Source: Dyella_A sp050749815
Lineage (GTDB): Bacteria; Pseudomonadota; Gammaproteobacteria; Xanthomonadales; Rhodanobacteraceae
Length of the DNA: 64,000 nucleotides
NCBI RefSeq assembly: GCF_050749815.1
Contig: NZ_CP192735.1
Location: forward strand, 2,852,001-2,916,000
Reading direction: 5' to 3'
Under the pieces are notes generated by a model. That model had not been told where the DNA came from, did not search any database, and saw nothing but the letters and a program-made list of their open reading frames with translations. How positions within the stretch are numbered: the first letter of the stretch is position 1; each line of letters opens with the position of its first letter. Of this stretch, positions 47,960 to 55,557 are shown piece by piece. The translations under genes and the position numbers were made by a program.

Positions 47960-49122
47960 CCGCGCGATTCTACCAGCGGCAGGCCGTCCGGCCGGCGGCG
48001 CTGGGTGCGCGCGAGGGTGGCGAGCAGGGTAAACAGCAGCGCGGCAGCCACGCCGTTGTGCGCGGTGGCGACCCACAGCGGCAGGCCGAAGTGCACGTTG
48101 CTGATGCCCAGCAACACCTGCACCACCAGCGCCACGCCGATCGCGATGCCCAGCCCACGCAGCCCGGCGCGCGCCGTCTTGTGCGACAGCCAGCCGAGGT
48201 AGCAGAACACCACCAGCGCACCGATGCGGTGGGCGATCTGGATCGCGCTGCGCGCCGCCATGTCGAGCACGCCGCCCTCGTAGTTCACGCCCACGCCGCG
48301 CCAGAGCACGAATCCTTCCTTGAAGTCGGTGGCCGGCATCCACTGGCCCAGGCACTTGGGGAAATCGGTACCGCAGGCCAGCGCGGCGTAGTTCGACGAG
48401 GTCCAGCCACCCAGGGCGATCTGGCACGCCAGCAGCACCACGCCGAAGATCACCGCCTTGCGCAGCGGCGCGTAACGGTCGTCGTCTGCGCCGACGCCAG
48501 CGTAGCGCAGCGCCGACCAGGCCAGCAGCGAGAAGGTGGTGAGGCCGCCGAGCAGATGCCCCATCACCACGATGGGCTTGAGCAGCAAGGTCACCGTCCA
48601 CATGCCGAGCATCGCCTGGAAGATGATCACCGCCAGCGCCAGCACGCTGACGCGCCACGCGCCGGGACGGCGCAGGGTGAGCGCCGCGACCAGCGGCAGG
48701 CCAATCGCCAAGACGGAAATCACCGACGAGGCGACGTAGGCATGCCGCATGTACAACGCCACGCCCAGTACCGCGAGGGCAGCGCCCACCAGCACGGCCA
48801 CCGCGTTCCAACGCTGGCGCCAGGCGGCGATCAAGGCCATCGCGAGCACGGCAAAGCCCAGCGTGCCGGCCAGCATGCGGTGCACTTGCTCGCGCCAGGC
48901 CTTGGAATCCTCGAATGGGCGGTCGGGGAACGCCGCGTCGGCGTGCGCCACTTCATGCGCCTGGGTCGGCCAGGTGGCCTTGCCGTAGCAGGTGGGCCAG
49001 TCCGGACAGGACAGTCCGGCGTTGGACAGGCGCACGAAGGCGCCGAACATCACCAGGCCGAAGGCGAACAGCGCGGCCAGCAGCGCCAGGCGACGGAGCA
49101 AAGTAGTGGAACGGGCGGTCAT
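47956..49122 (-). CDS. ctaA: Heme A synthase (COX15/CtaA)
   Basis: Converts heme O to heme A. The 388-residue protein has eight predicted helices in two related halves. Conserved features: FGAFVRLSNAGLSCPDWPTCYG at the N-terminus, EQVHRMLAG, VVMGHLLGG, QIALGGWTSSNYAALACGTDFP and QIAHRIGALVVFCY with His pairs for heme ligation. Its ATG 49122 overlaps the last base of the preceding stop (TGATG). It belongs to the oxidase assembly operon surf1, SCO-like, ctaA, ctaB. Confidence 0.95.
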   Translation of the reverse strand: MTARSTTLLRRLALLAALFAFGLVMFGAFVRLSNAGLSCPDWPTCYGKATWPTQAHEVAHADAAFPDRPFEDSKAWREQVHRMLAGTLGFAVLAMALIAAWRQRWNAVAVLVGAALAVLGVALYMRHAYVASSVISVLAIGLPLVAALTLRRPGAWRVSVLALAVIIFQAMLGMWTVTLLLKPIVVMGHLLGGLTTFSLLAWSALRYAGVGADDDRYAPLRKAVIFGVVLLACQIALGGWTSSNYAALACGTDFPKCLGQWMPATDFKEGFVLWRGVGVNYEGGVLDMAARSAIQIAHRIGALVVFCYLGWLSHKTARAGLRGLGIAIGVALVVQVLLGISNVHFGLPLWVATAHNGVAAALLFTLLATLARTQRRRPDGLPLVESRG

Positions 49123-49718
49123 CAGCGGATCACCTTCTGCAGGTCCTTGCGCAAGCCGGTGGTGTCGAAGCCGGCCGGATACAGCGACAGCGCGGTGCCG
49201 TTCGATTCCACCAGAACGGCGCTGACGCTGTCGGGCGTGGAGGGCGCGTAGCTGGCGAGCTTGCCGTCGACGTCGCTGCCGAGCAGGAACGAGGCGTCCG
49301 GATTGGCGCCCAGCGCCACGCGGCCGTCCTTCACCGGCTCGCCCGCCGGCGGCGTGCCGAGCAGCAGCAGGCGCAGCCGCGGCATGTTGCGCGACAGGGT
49401 GACCCGCGCGGCGGCCATCTTGGTCAGCGTGTCGACGCAGCGCGCGGCACACTGCGGCCCGACCAGGGCGATCAGGGTGAGTCGCGGCTGCGTGTCGCGC
49501 CACGCGTAGGTGCTGCCGTCGGCCAGCTTCACCGTCACCGGCTCGGCGACGAAGTTGCGCTGCGGCGTGATCGGCAGGCCGTTGCCCTTGCCCTGCGGCT
49601 GCCAGCCCGAGGCGGTGAGGATGGCCGCGGCGATGATCGGTGCGGCGAATACCGCGGCAATCAACAGCAGCTTGGCGCGGCTGGCGCGCTGGGCGCGATC
49701 GGGAGCAGGGACATTCAT
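49122..49718 (-). CDS. Membrane-anchored SCO-like thioredoxin-fold protein
   Basis: A 198-residue protein with one N-terminal membrane anchor (about residues 16-37) and a periplasmic thioredoxin-like domain. The pair C90-AAR-C94 in VGPQCAARC has the C-x3-C spacing of SCO1/SenC copper chaperones, and LLGSDVDGKLASY follows near the C-terminus; overall similarity to SCO is weak. The position between surf1 and ctaA suggests a role in Cu-A site or oxidase assembly. The name is inferred from the motif and context. Confidence 0.65.
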   Translation of the reverse strand: MNVPAPDRAQRASRAKLLLIAAVFAAPIIAAAILTASGWQPQGKGNGLPITPQRNFVAEPVTVKLADGSTYAWRDTQPRLTLIALVGPQCAARCVDTLTKMAAARVTLSRNMPRLRLLLLGTPPAGEPVKDGRVALGANPDASFLLGSDVDGKLASYAPSTPDSVSAVLVESNGTALSLYPAGFDTTGLRKDLQKVIR

Positions 49719-50467
49719 GGCTTGCGACTCGTGCTAGAACGCGCCCGTGGAAGGCGCTTGCGGTGGAGCACCAGGAAGATCACCACCGCCGCCACGGCGA
49801 AGGTGAACCACTGGAACGCGTAGGCGCGATGCCGGGACGGCGGCATCGCGGAGAAATCGAGCGTGTGCTTGCGCACGTAAACCGCCGCCGGATCGGCGTC
49901 CAGCGCGAGCAGGCGGGGGAACAACGGCCGACCCAGGTCGCGCGCCACCTGCGCGGGGTCCAGATAGATGGTCTTCTTCGGATACGCCGACTGCTGCGCC
50001 AGCGCGTCGCCGCCCATCTCCAGCGCCACGCCGGGCGGCGGCACGTACAGGCCCTGCACAGTGACCTCGCCGCTGGGCAGCGCAGGCAGCTGCGGTGCGC
50101 GGTCGGTGCCGTTGCCGGGCAGGAAGCCGAGGTCGACCAGCAGCAGCCGCTCATGGCCGGCCAGCTGCATCGGTGCGTAGGCCTCCACGCCGCCCAACGC
50201 GTCGTGCTTCGGGTTGTCCAGCAGATAGACCCGTCCGGGCAGGTAGCGTCCGCTCAGGTGCACCCGCGGATAGGCGTTTTCCGACGGGGCATCGGCCACC
50301 TCATCGAAGCGCTGCAGCGGTGCCGTGGCCGATGTGGCATAGCGCCGCAGAAGTGCCTCCTTCTCGTCGGCCCGATGCAGCTGCCACAAGCCCAGGCGCA
50401 CAAAAAGCAGCGCACCGGCGACGGTCAGTGCGACAGACCACCACGCCGGACGACGGAACGCGCTCAC
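49715..50467 (-). CDS. SURF1-family oxidase assembly protein
   Basis: A 250-residue protein with two membrane helices, one near each end (WSVALTVAGALLFVRLGLWQL, about residues 10-30, and FTFAVAAVVIFLVLHRKR), around a periplasmic domain. SURF1 motifs are GLWQLHRADEKEALL, GRYLPGRVYLLDN and HRAYAFQWFTF. SURF1 aids insertion of heme A into subunit I. It starts with GTG 50467 and overlaps the SCO-like gene by four bases. It is divergent from the DUF2909 gene. Confidence 0.94.
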   Translation of the reverse strand: MSAFRRPAWWSVALTVAGALLFVRLGLWQLHRADEKEALLRRYATSATAPLQRFDEVADAPSENAYPRVHLSGRYLPGRVYLLDNPKHDALGGVEAYAPMQLAGHERLLLVDLGFLPGNGTDRAPQLPALPSGEVTVQGLYVPPPGVALEMGGDALAQQSAYPKKTIYLDPAQVARDLGRPLFPRLLALDADPAAVYVRKHTLDFSAMPPSRHRAYAFQWFTFAVAAVVIFLVLHRKRLPRARSSTSRKP

Positions 50468-50526
50468 GCGGCCGCTCCGCGGGCGGCGGCTATACTGGCC
50501 AAATCGTCGTTGTTCGAGTCAGTCAC

Positions 50527-50742
50527 GTGGAAACCGTCTACAAATACGCACTGGTCATCATGCTGTTCGTGGTGTTGTTCAACCTCGGGCAGGCGCTGTA
50601 CTTCATGATGACCGACAAGGAAGGCAGCAAACGCACCGTGTGGGCGCTGACGCGACGCATCGGCCTGTCGGTGCTGTTGATCCTGATGGTGATGTTCGGC
50701 ATCTGGATGGGCTGGCTGCACCCGCACGACGTCAACCACTGA
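50527..50742 (+). CDS. DUF2909-family twin-transmembrane protein
   Basis: A 71-residue protein with two helices, opening METVYKYALVIMLFVVLFNL and containing RRIGLSVLLILMVMFGIWMGW. It matches the DUF2909 family, always found near cytochrome oxidase and SURF1 genes in proteobacteria; the function is unknown but assembly is presumed. The start is GTG 50527. A TATACT -10 element is at 50491-50496. It is divergent from surf1 and convergent with ctaE. Confidence 0.88.
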   Translation: METVYKYALVIMLFVVLFNLGQALYFMMTDKEGSKRTVWALTRRIGLSVLLILMVMFGIWMGWLHPHDVNH

Positions 50743-50850
50743 GCGTTGGCCGCCCATTCTAGCGGGCGGCTCGAACGGGCATCTTCGCTGCGTCATTGCG
50801 CCCGTGATGAAGTGCTCCGAACCGGGGCGCGCTGATCCCATCGCCGCATG

Positions 50851-50880
50851 AAAAAGCCCGCCTCACGGCGGGCTTTTTCT
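50851..50880. terminator. Bidirectional intrinsic terminator between DUF2909 gene and ctaE
   Basis: AAAAAGCCCGCC-TCAC-GGCGGGCTTTTT is a perfect 12-bp stem with T-runs in both directions. It ends both the DUF2909 transcript and the aa3 oxidase operon. Confidence 0.93.
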
Positions 50881-50909
50881 TTGCTGGTCGAAGCGCGCAG
50901 CGCGCTCGC

Positions 50910-51797
50910 TCAGAGGATGTAGACGAACATGAACAGGCCGAGCCAGACCACGTCGACGAAGTGCCAGTACCAAGCCACAGCCTCGAAGCCGAAGTGGTGT
51001 TCCTTATTGAAATGGCCCCTCGCCACGCGGAACCAGATCACCGCCAGCATGATCGTGCCCAGCGTCACGTGCATGCCGTGGAAGCCGGTGAGCATGAAGA
51101 AGGTCGAGCCGTACACGCCCGAGTGCAGCGTGAGGTTCAGCTCCTTGTAGGCCTCCATGTACTCGTGCGCCTGGCAGTACAGGAACACTGCACCGAGCAG
51201 CACGGTGAGGCCGAGGAACACCAGCACCCTGCCACGGTGGGCCGACCTCAGCGCGTGGTGCGCGATGGTCACGGTCACGCTGGAGGTCAGCAGGATCAGC
51301 GTGTTGAGCAGCGGCAGGCCCCACGCGGCGACGGTCTGGAAGCTGCCGCCGATGCGGTCCGGGCCGTTGCCGCCTGCCGCGCCCCAGCCACCGGTGTAGG
51401 CCGGGTGCAGGAACTGGTTGGTCAGTACGCCATGGCCCTCGCCGGCCAGCCACGGCACCGAGAACATGCGCGCGTAGAACAGCGCGCCGAAGAAGGCGCC
51501 GAAGAACATCACTTCGGAGAAGATGAACCACAGCATGCCCATGCGGAACGAACGGTCCACCTGGCTGTTGTAGTTGCCGGCGAGCGACTCGCGGATCACC
51601 GAGCGGAACCAGCCGAAGAACATGCCCAGCACGCCCAGGATGCCGACGGTCAGCACCGTCTTGCCGAAGCTGGTGTCACCCGGCTGGGCGCTCAGCCAGT
51701 GGCTGGCACCGAACACGGTGACGAACATCACCACGGCGGCGACGATCGGCCACGAGCTCTTGGTTGGAACGAAGTAAGCGCCTTGCTGCTGACCCAT
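50910..51797 (-). CDS. ctaE: Cytochrome c oxidase subunit III
   Basis: Structural subunit of the aa3 oxidase, 295 residues with seven helices. Typical features: FGWFRSVIRESLAGNYN, MGMLWFIFSEVMFFGAFFGA with the conserved Glu, and HVTLGTIMLAVI and FGFEAVAWYWHFVDVVWLGLF at the C-terminus. It follows the 40-residue ORF and ctaD on the same strand and ends before a strong terminator. Confidence 0.97.
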   Translation of the reverse strand: MGQQQGAYFVPTKSSWPIVAAVVMFVTVFGASHWLSAQPGDTSFGKTVLTVGILGVLGMFFGWFRSVIRESLAGNYNSQVDRSFRMGMLWFIFSEVMFFGAFFGALFYARMFSVPWLAGEGHGVLTNQFLHPAYTGGWGAAGGNGPDRIGGSFQTVAAWGLPLLNTLILLTSSVTVTIAHHALRSAHRGRVLVFLGLTVLLGAVFLYCQAHEYMEAYKELNLTLHSGVYGSTFFMLTGFHGMHVTLGTIMLAVIWFRVARGHFNKEHHFGFEAVAWYWHFVDVVWLGLFMFVYIL

Positions 51798-51893
51798 CGT
51801 GAAGGTTCCCGTGGATATCTCTTTCTGACATCGGCCCCGCCACGTCGCGCGGGGAACTGCTCTGTTTCTGCTGGCACGCTGCCCGCGCCGGCG

Positions 51894-52016
51894 TTATCGC
51901 ACCATCTGGAACAGCGACAGCGCGAACACCACCAGCGCCACACCGCCCATGATCAGCGCGGTGCGCCGGGCGGCGCGACGACGCGTTTCCATCATGGCGT
52001 GCGGTGATTCATGCAT
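51894..52016 (-). CDS. Cytochrome oxidase small assembly-type protein
   Basis: A 40-residue ORF between ctaD and ctaE, starting at ATG 52016. The product is MHESPHAMMETRRRAARRTA, then one helix (LIMGGVALVVFALSLFQMV) and a final Arg. The pattern of a short basic N-terminus plus one membrane helix matches the small oxidase-cluster proteins annotated in beta- and gamma-proteobacteria. The ribosome binding site is weak (GGGGCAG). No function is established. Confidence 0.65.
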   Translation of the reverse strand: MHESPHAMMETRRRAARRTALIMGGVALVVFALSLFQMVR

Positions 52017-52030
52017 GTCTGCTGCCCCGT

Positions 52031-52056
52031 CACGCCACCGCCTGCGCGGTGGCGTG
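52031..52056 (-). other. Hairpin between ctaD and the 40-residue ORF
   Basis: CACGCCACCGC-CTGC-GCGGTGGCGTG is a perfect 11-bp stem nine bases after the ctaD stop. No T-run follows. It may protect the ctaC-ctaD mRNA or lower expression of the genes behind it. Confidence 0.6.
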
Positions 52057-52064
52057 CAACTTTA

Positions 52065-53678
52065 TCAGTGGTCGGTATGGCCGTGGGCCAGCTCGTCGTC
52101 GTTGATGACCGGCGGCACTTCGAAGGTGTGGAACGGCGCCGGCGACGGCACGGTCCACTCCAGGCCCTTGGCGCCTTCCCACACGCGGTCGGTGGCCTTC
52201 TTCTTCGAGCCCCACACCGCGTGGATCAGCACGCCCACGAAGATCAGCTGCGAGGCGCCGAACAGGAAGCCGCCGATCGAGCTGATCATGTTGAAGTTGG
52301 CGAACGCGACGTTGTAGTCCGGGATGCGGCGCGGCATGCCGGCCAGGCCCAGGAAGTGCTGCGGGAAGAACAGCACGTTGACCCAGATCACCGAGTTCCA
52401 GAAGTGCATCTTGCCCCAGAACTCCGAGTACATCCGGCCAGTCCACTTCGGCAGCCAGTAGTAGGTGGCGGCGATGATCGAGAACACCGCGCCGGTCACC
52501 AGCACGTAGTGGAAGTGCGCCACCACGAAGTAGGTGTCGTGGTACTGGAAGTCGGCCGGAGCCAGCGCCAGCATCAGGCCGGAGAAGCCACCGATGGTGA
52601 ACAGGATGACGAAGGCGACGGCGAACAGCATCGGCGTCTCGAACGTCATCGAGCCGCCCCACATGGTGCTGACCCAGTTGAACACCTTCACGCCGGTGGG
52701 CACCGCGATCAGCATGGTGGCGTACATGAAGAACACCTCGGCGCCCAGCGGCAGGCCGACGGCGAACATGTGGTGCGCCCACACGATGAACGACAGGAAG
52801 GCGATCGAGGCGATCGCGAACACCATCGCCTTGTAGCCGAAGATCGGCTTGCGGGCGAAGGTGGGGATGATCTCCGAGATCACGCCGAACGCCGGCAGGA
52901 TCATGATGTAGACCTCGGGGTGCCCGAAGAACCAGAAGATGTGCTGGAACAGCACCGGGTCACCGCCGCCGGCGGCATTGAAGAAGCTGGTGCCGAAGTA
53001 CTTGTCGGTCAGCAGCATCGTCACGGCGCCCGCGAGCACCGGCATGACGGCGATCAGCAGGAACGCGGTGATCAGCCAGCTCCACACGAACACCGGCATC
53101 TTCAAGAGGTCCATGCCCGGCGCACGCATGTTGAGGATCGTGGCGATGATGTTGATCGAGCCCATGATCGAGCTGATACCCATCAGGTGCACCGCGAACA
53201 CCATCGAGGCGACCGAACCGCCCTGCAGCGCCAGCGGCGGGTACATCGTCCAGCCGCCGGCCGGGGCGCCGCCCGCGGTGAACAGCGTGGACAGCAGCAG
53301 CGCGAAGGCGAACGGCATGATCCAGAACGACAGGTTGTTCATGCGCGGCAGCGCCATGTCCGGCGCGCCGATCATCAACGGGATCATCCAGTTACCCAGG
53401 CCCACGAAGGCCGGCATCACCGCGCCGAAGATCATCACCAGCGCGTGCATGGTGGTCATCTGGTTGAAGAAGTACGGCTGCACCAGCTGCAGGCCCGGCT
53501 TGAACAGCTCGGCGCGAATCACCATCGCGAAGCTGCCGCCGATGAAGAACATCACCAGCGCGAACACCAGGTACAGCGTGCCGATGTCCTTGTGGTTGGT
53601 GGACATGAACCAGCGCGTGAAGAAATTCGACGGCGCGCCGTGATGATCGTGGTGGTCGTGGGTGGCTGCGTGGGCCAT
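52065..53678 (-). CDS. ctaD: Cytochrome c oxidase subunit I
   Basis: Catalytic subunit of the aa3-type heme-copper oxidase, 537 residues with twelve helices. Visible ligands: the heme a His in TMHALVMIFGA, the Cu-B/cross-link motif WFFGHPEVYI, the His pair in VWAHHMFAVG, and HFHYVLVTG with the heme a3/a ligands. The Glu of the D-channel lies in the GHPEV helix. The N-terminus is His-rich (HDHHDHHG). It follows ctaC after 63 bp. Confidence 0.98.
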   Translation of the reverse strand: MAHAATHDHHDHHGAPSNFFTRWFMSTNHKDIGTLYLVFALVMFFIGGSFAMVIRAELFKPGLQLVQPYFFNQMTTMHALVMIFGAVMPAFVGLGNWMIPLMIGAPDMALPRMNNLSFWIMPFAFALLLSTLFTAGGAPAGGWTMYPPLALQGGSVASMVFAVHLMGISSIMGSINIIATILNMRAPGMDLLKMPVFVWSWLITAFLLIAVMPVLAGAVTMLLTDKYFGTSFFNAAGGGDPVLFQHIFWFFGHPEVYIMILPAFGVISEIIPTFARKPIFGYKAMVFAIASIAFLSFIVWAHHMFAVGLPLGAEVFFMYATMLIAVPTGVKVFNWVSTMWGGSMTFETPMLFAVAFVILFTIGGFSGLMLALAPADFQYHDTYFVVAHFHYVLVTGAVFSIIAATYYWLPKWTGRMYSEFWGKMHFWNSVIWVNVLFFPQHFLGLAGMPRRIPDYNVAFANFNMISSIGGFLFGASQLIFVGVLIHAVWGSKKKATDRVWEGAKGLEWTVPSPAPFHTFEVPPVINDDELAHGHTDH

Positions 53679-53741
53679 GGCCTTGAACCTCTGCCTAATG
53701 CGTAATTGCGTGGGACCGCCGGAAGGCGGCCCTCCGGAAAA

Positions 53742-54680
53742 TCAGCCCTGGTTGCCCGGGGCGGGGGTCTTGACCTGCGCGGTGGCCGGAGCAGCGGCGG
53801 GAGCCGCCGGCTTCGGTGCACTAGCCGCCTGCTGCTGGGCCAGCCACTGCTCGAACTCGGCCTTCGGCAGCGCCTTGACCACGATCGGCATGAAGCCGTG
53901 ATCCTGGCCGCACAGCTCGGCGCACTGGCCGCGGTAGATGCCCGGCTCCTTGATGTTGGTCCAGGCCGCGTTGACGATGCCGGGGATGGCATCCATCTTC
54001 CAGCCCAGCGCAGGCACCCACCACGAGTGGATCACGTCGCCGGCGGTGATCACGAAGCGGATCTTGGTGCCCACCGGCACCACCAGCGGCTTGTCGACGT
54101 CGAGCAGGTAGGTGTTCTCGCCGTTCACCTGCACCGCCTTCGGGTCCATGCCGGAGCCGAGCTGGCGGGTCTCGTTGCTGGCGTCGTCGAGCTTGGACAT
54201 GAAGCCGACCTTGTCGATCGCCTTGCCCTTGTAGTCGACGTAGTCGTAGCGCCACTTCCACTGGTAGCCGGTGACCTTCACGGTCATCTGCGAGCCGGTG
54301 GTGTTGGCGAACGAGGTGAGGCCGCCCGTGGCCAGGTAGGCGAGGACGATCAGGATGATCACCGGGATCGTGGTCCACACCACTTCGAGCATGGTGTTGT
54401 GCGACCACTTCTCCGCCACCGCGCCGCGCGATTTGCGGAAGCGGAACATGGCGATGAACATCGCGCCGAACACCAGGATGCCGATCACGACGCACACGCC
54501 GAGCGACACGTTGTTGAGGAAGTAGGGCTCGGACGACCATTCGCTGGCGCCGCGCGTCATGTTGAGCTGCCATTCCTTCGGGTTGGCCGTCGCCGCGCCG
54601 CCGAACAGGGCGAGCGCGCCGGCGAGGCCAGCCAACACCGCGCGCTTGATACCGTGAGGCTTGATGCCGCCAGATGTCAT
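53742..54680 (-). CDS. ctaC: Cytochrome c oxidase subunit II
   Basis: Carries the Cu-A centre that accepts electrons from cytochrome c. The 312-residue product has a signal peptide or first helix (residues 9-33, TANPKEW), two further helices and the cupredoxin domain. The Cu-A ligands are in DVIHSWWVP and GQCAELCGQDHGFM. A tail of about 40 residues rich in Ala, Pro and Gln follows, without a heme c motif, so this is the plain aa3 type. ATG 54680 is chosen over 54713 because of an AAAGG upstream and a normal N-terminus. Confidence 0.96.
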   Translation of the reverse strand: MTSGGIKPHGIKRAVLAGLAGALALFGGAATANPKEWQLNMTRGASEWSSEPYFLNNVSLGVCVVIGILVFGAMFIAMFRFRKSRGAVAEKWSHNTMLEVVWTTIPVIILIVLAYLATGGLTSFANTTGSQMTVKVTGYQWKWRYDYVDYKGKAIDKVGFMSKLDDASNETRQLGSGMDPKAVQVNGENTYLLDVDKPLVVPVGTKIRFVITAGDVIHSWWVPALGWKMDAIPGIVNAAWTNIKEPGIYRGQCAELCGQDHGFMPIVVKALPKAEFEQWLAQQQAASAPKPAAPAAAPATAQVKTPAPGNQG

Positions 54681-54700
54681 GTCTTGCACCTTTGTTGAAC

Positions 54701-55183
54701 CTACTTGCGCCACGGACCCTTGAGGTCGGCCAGCAGCACCATGAGTTTCCTCGACAGCTCGGCGCGCTCCTCGTCGGCGAGGAAGGCTCCGATCTCCAGC
54801 TCGCGACCATGCGATGACAGCATCAGCCGCTGGCGCCCCTTGCCTGGCGCCAGCTTCACCCGCACCCAGTGGGACTGGAAGTGGATGCGCCGCTGCCCGG
54901 GCAGGGCGCGCACCTCCAGCGACGTTTCGTCGAGGGTGATGCGCTCACCGCGGTCGCCCGCCCGCCAGGCCACGCTCAGCGCGATCGCCATGGCGACGGA
55001 TTCGACCAGGGCAAATAGCGGGGCGAACACATTCCCCTGCCACGCACCCAGACCGGCGGTTGTCAGCGCCAGCGCTGCCAGCACCATGATCAGTCGACGA
55101 AGCCCCTTGCGGCTGAGTACACGGTTGGGGCGAAGCCACAGCGCGCACGGCAGACCATCGGCAGCGGGTCGAAGCACGATCAT
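54701..55183 (-). CDS. DUF2244-family membrane protein
   Basis: A 160-residue protein with two adjacent helices near the N-terminus (LIMVLAALALTTAGLGAW and FAPLFALVESVAMAIALSV) and a cytoplasmic C-terminal domain containing RITLDETSLEVR, HWVRVKL and SHGRELEIGAFL. This is the DUF2244 family, commonly placed before or near ctaC; its function is unknown. ATG 55183 lies about 22 bases behind the predicted transcription start. It begins the oxidase operon. Confidence 0.9.
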   Translation of the reverse strand: MIVLRPAADGLPCALWLRPNRVLSRKGLRRLIMVLAALALTTAGLGAWQGNVFAPLFALVESVAMAIALSVAWRAGDRGERITLDETSLEVRALPGQRRIHFQSHWVRVKLAPGKGRQRLMLSSHGRELEIGAFLADEERAELSRKLMVLLADLKGPWRK

Positions 55184-55211
55184 GGGGATCCGGCGTGCCT
55201 GGAACAGCGGA

Positions 55212-55240
55212 ATGATAGGCCGCACCAGCGCAACGGGCAA
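55212..55240 (-). promoter_or_regulatory. Promoter of the DUF2244-ctaCDE operon
   Basis: On the minus strand, TTGCCC (55240-55235), a 17-base spacer and TATCAT (55217-55212) form a plausible sigma-70 promoter. The interval 55184-55557 otherwise contains only this and the putA promoter; I see no gene in it. Confidence 0.6.
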
Positions 55241-55479
55241 GAATGACGCAGGTGCATGACCCCCATCAGCACGCTTCGCAACGCTTTGCGATAAGGCGTC
55301 GAGGCACCGCTGGCGAGGCCTCGCGCGCGGGCGCGACGACGCGACGTGTCGACCGACCCATCGGCGGTTGCGACACTTTGCCCGGGGCCCAAGCGACCGC
55401 AACCGCGCGCCGATGGCGGCCGAAGGGGCGCGACGGCGCCATACCCGCGCGCACGTGCTGATGGCTGGCTGATTGCTGG

Positions 55480-55508
55480 TTGGGTGGGTGCCAGCGCACG
55501 CGTACAAT
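55480..55508 (+). promoter_or_regulatory. Promoter of putA
   Basis: TTGGGT (55480-55485), a 17-base spacer and TACAAT (55503-55508) form a plausible sigma-70 promoter 50 bases before the GTG start of putA. Confidence 0.6.
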
Positions 55509-55557
55509 GCGCCGCTCTCCCCTCCCCCGCCCGCCTCCCGCCCGGATCGAACGACCC

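Noticed and set aside
55507..55557. ATG 55507 as the putA start
   Set aside because: It overlaps the predicted -10 element TACAAT and would add a Pro/Arg-rich extension not seen in PutA proteins.
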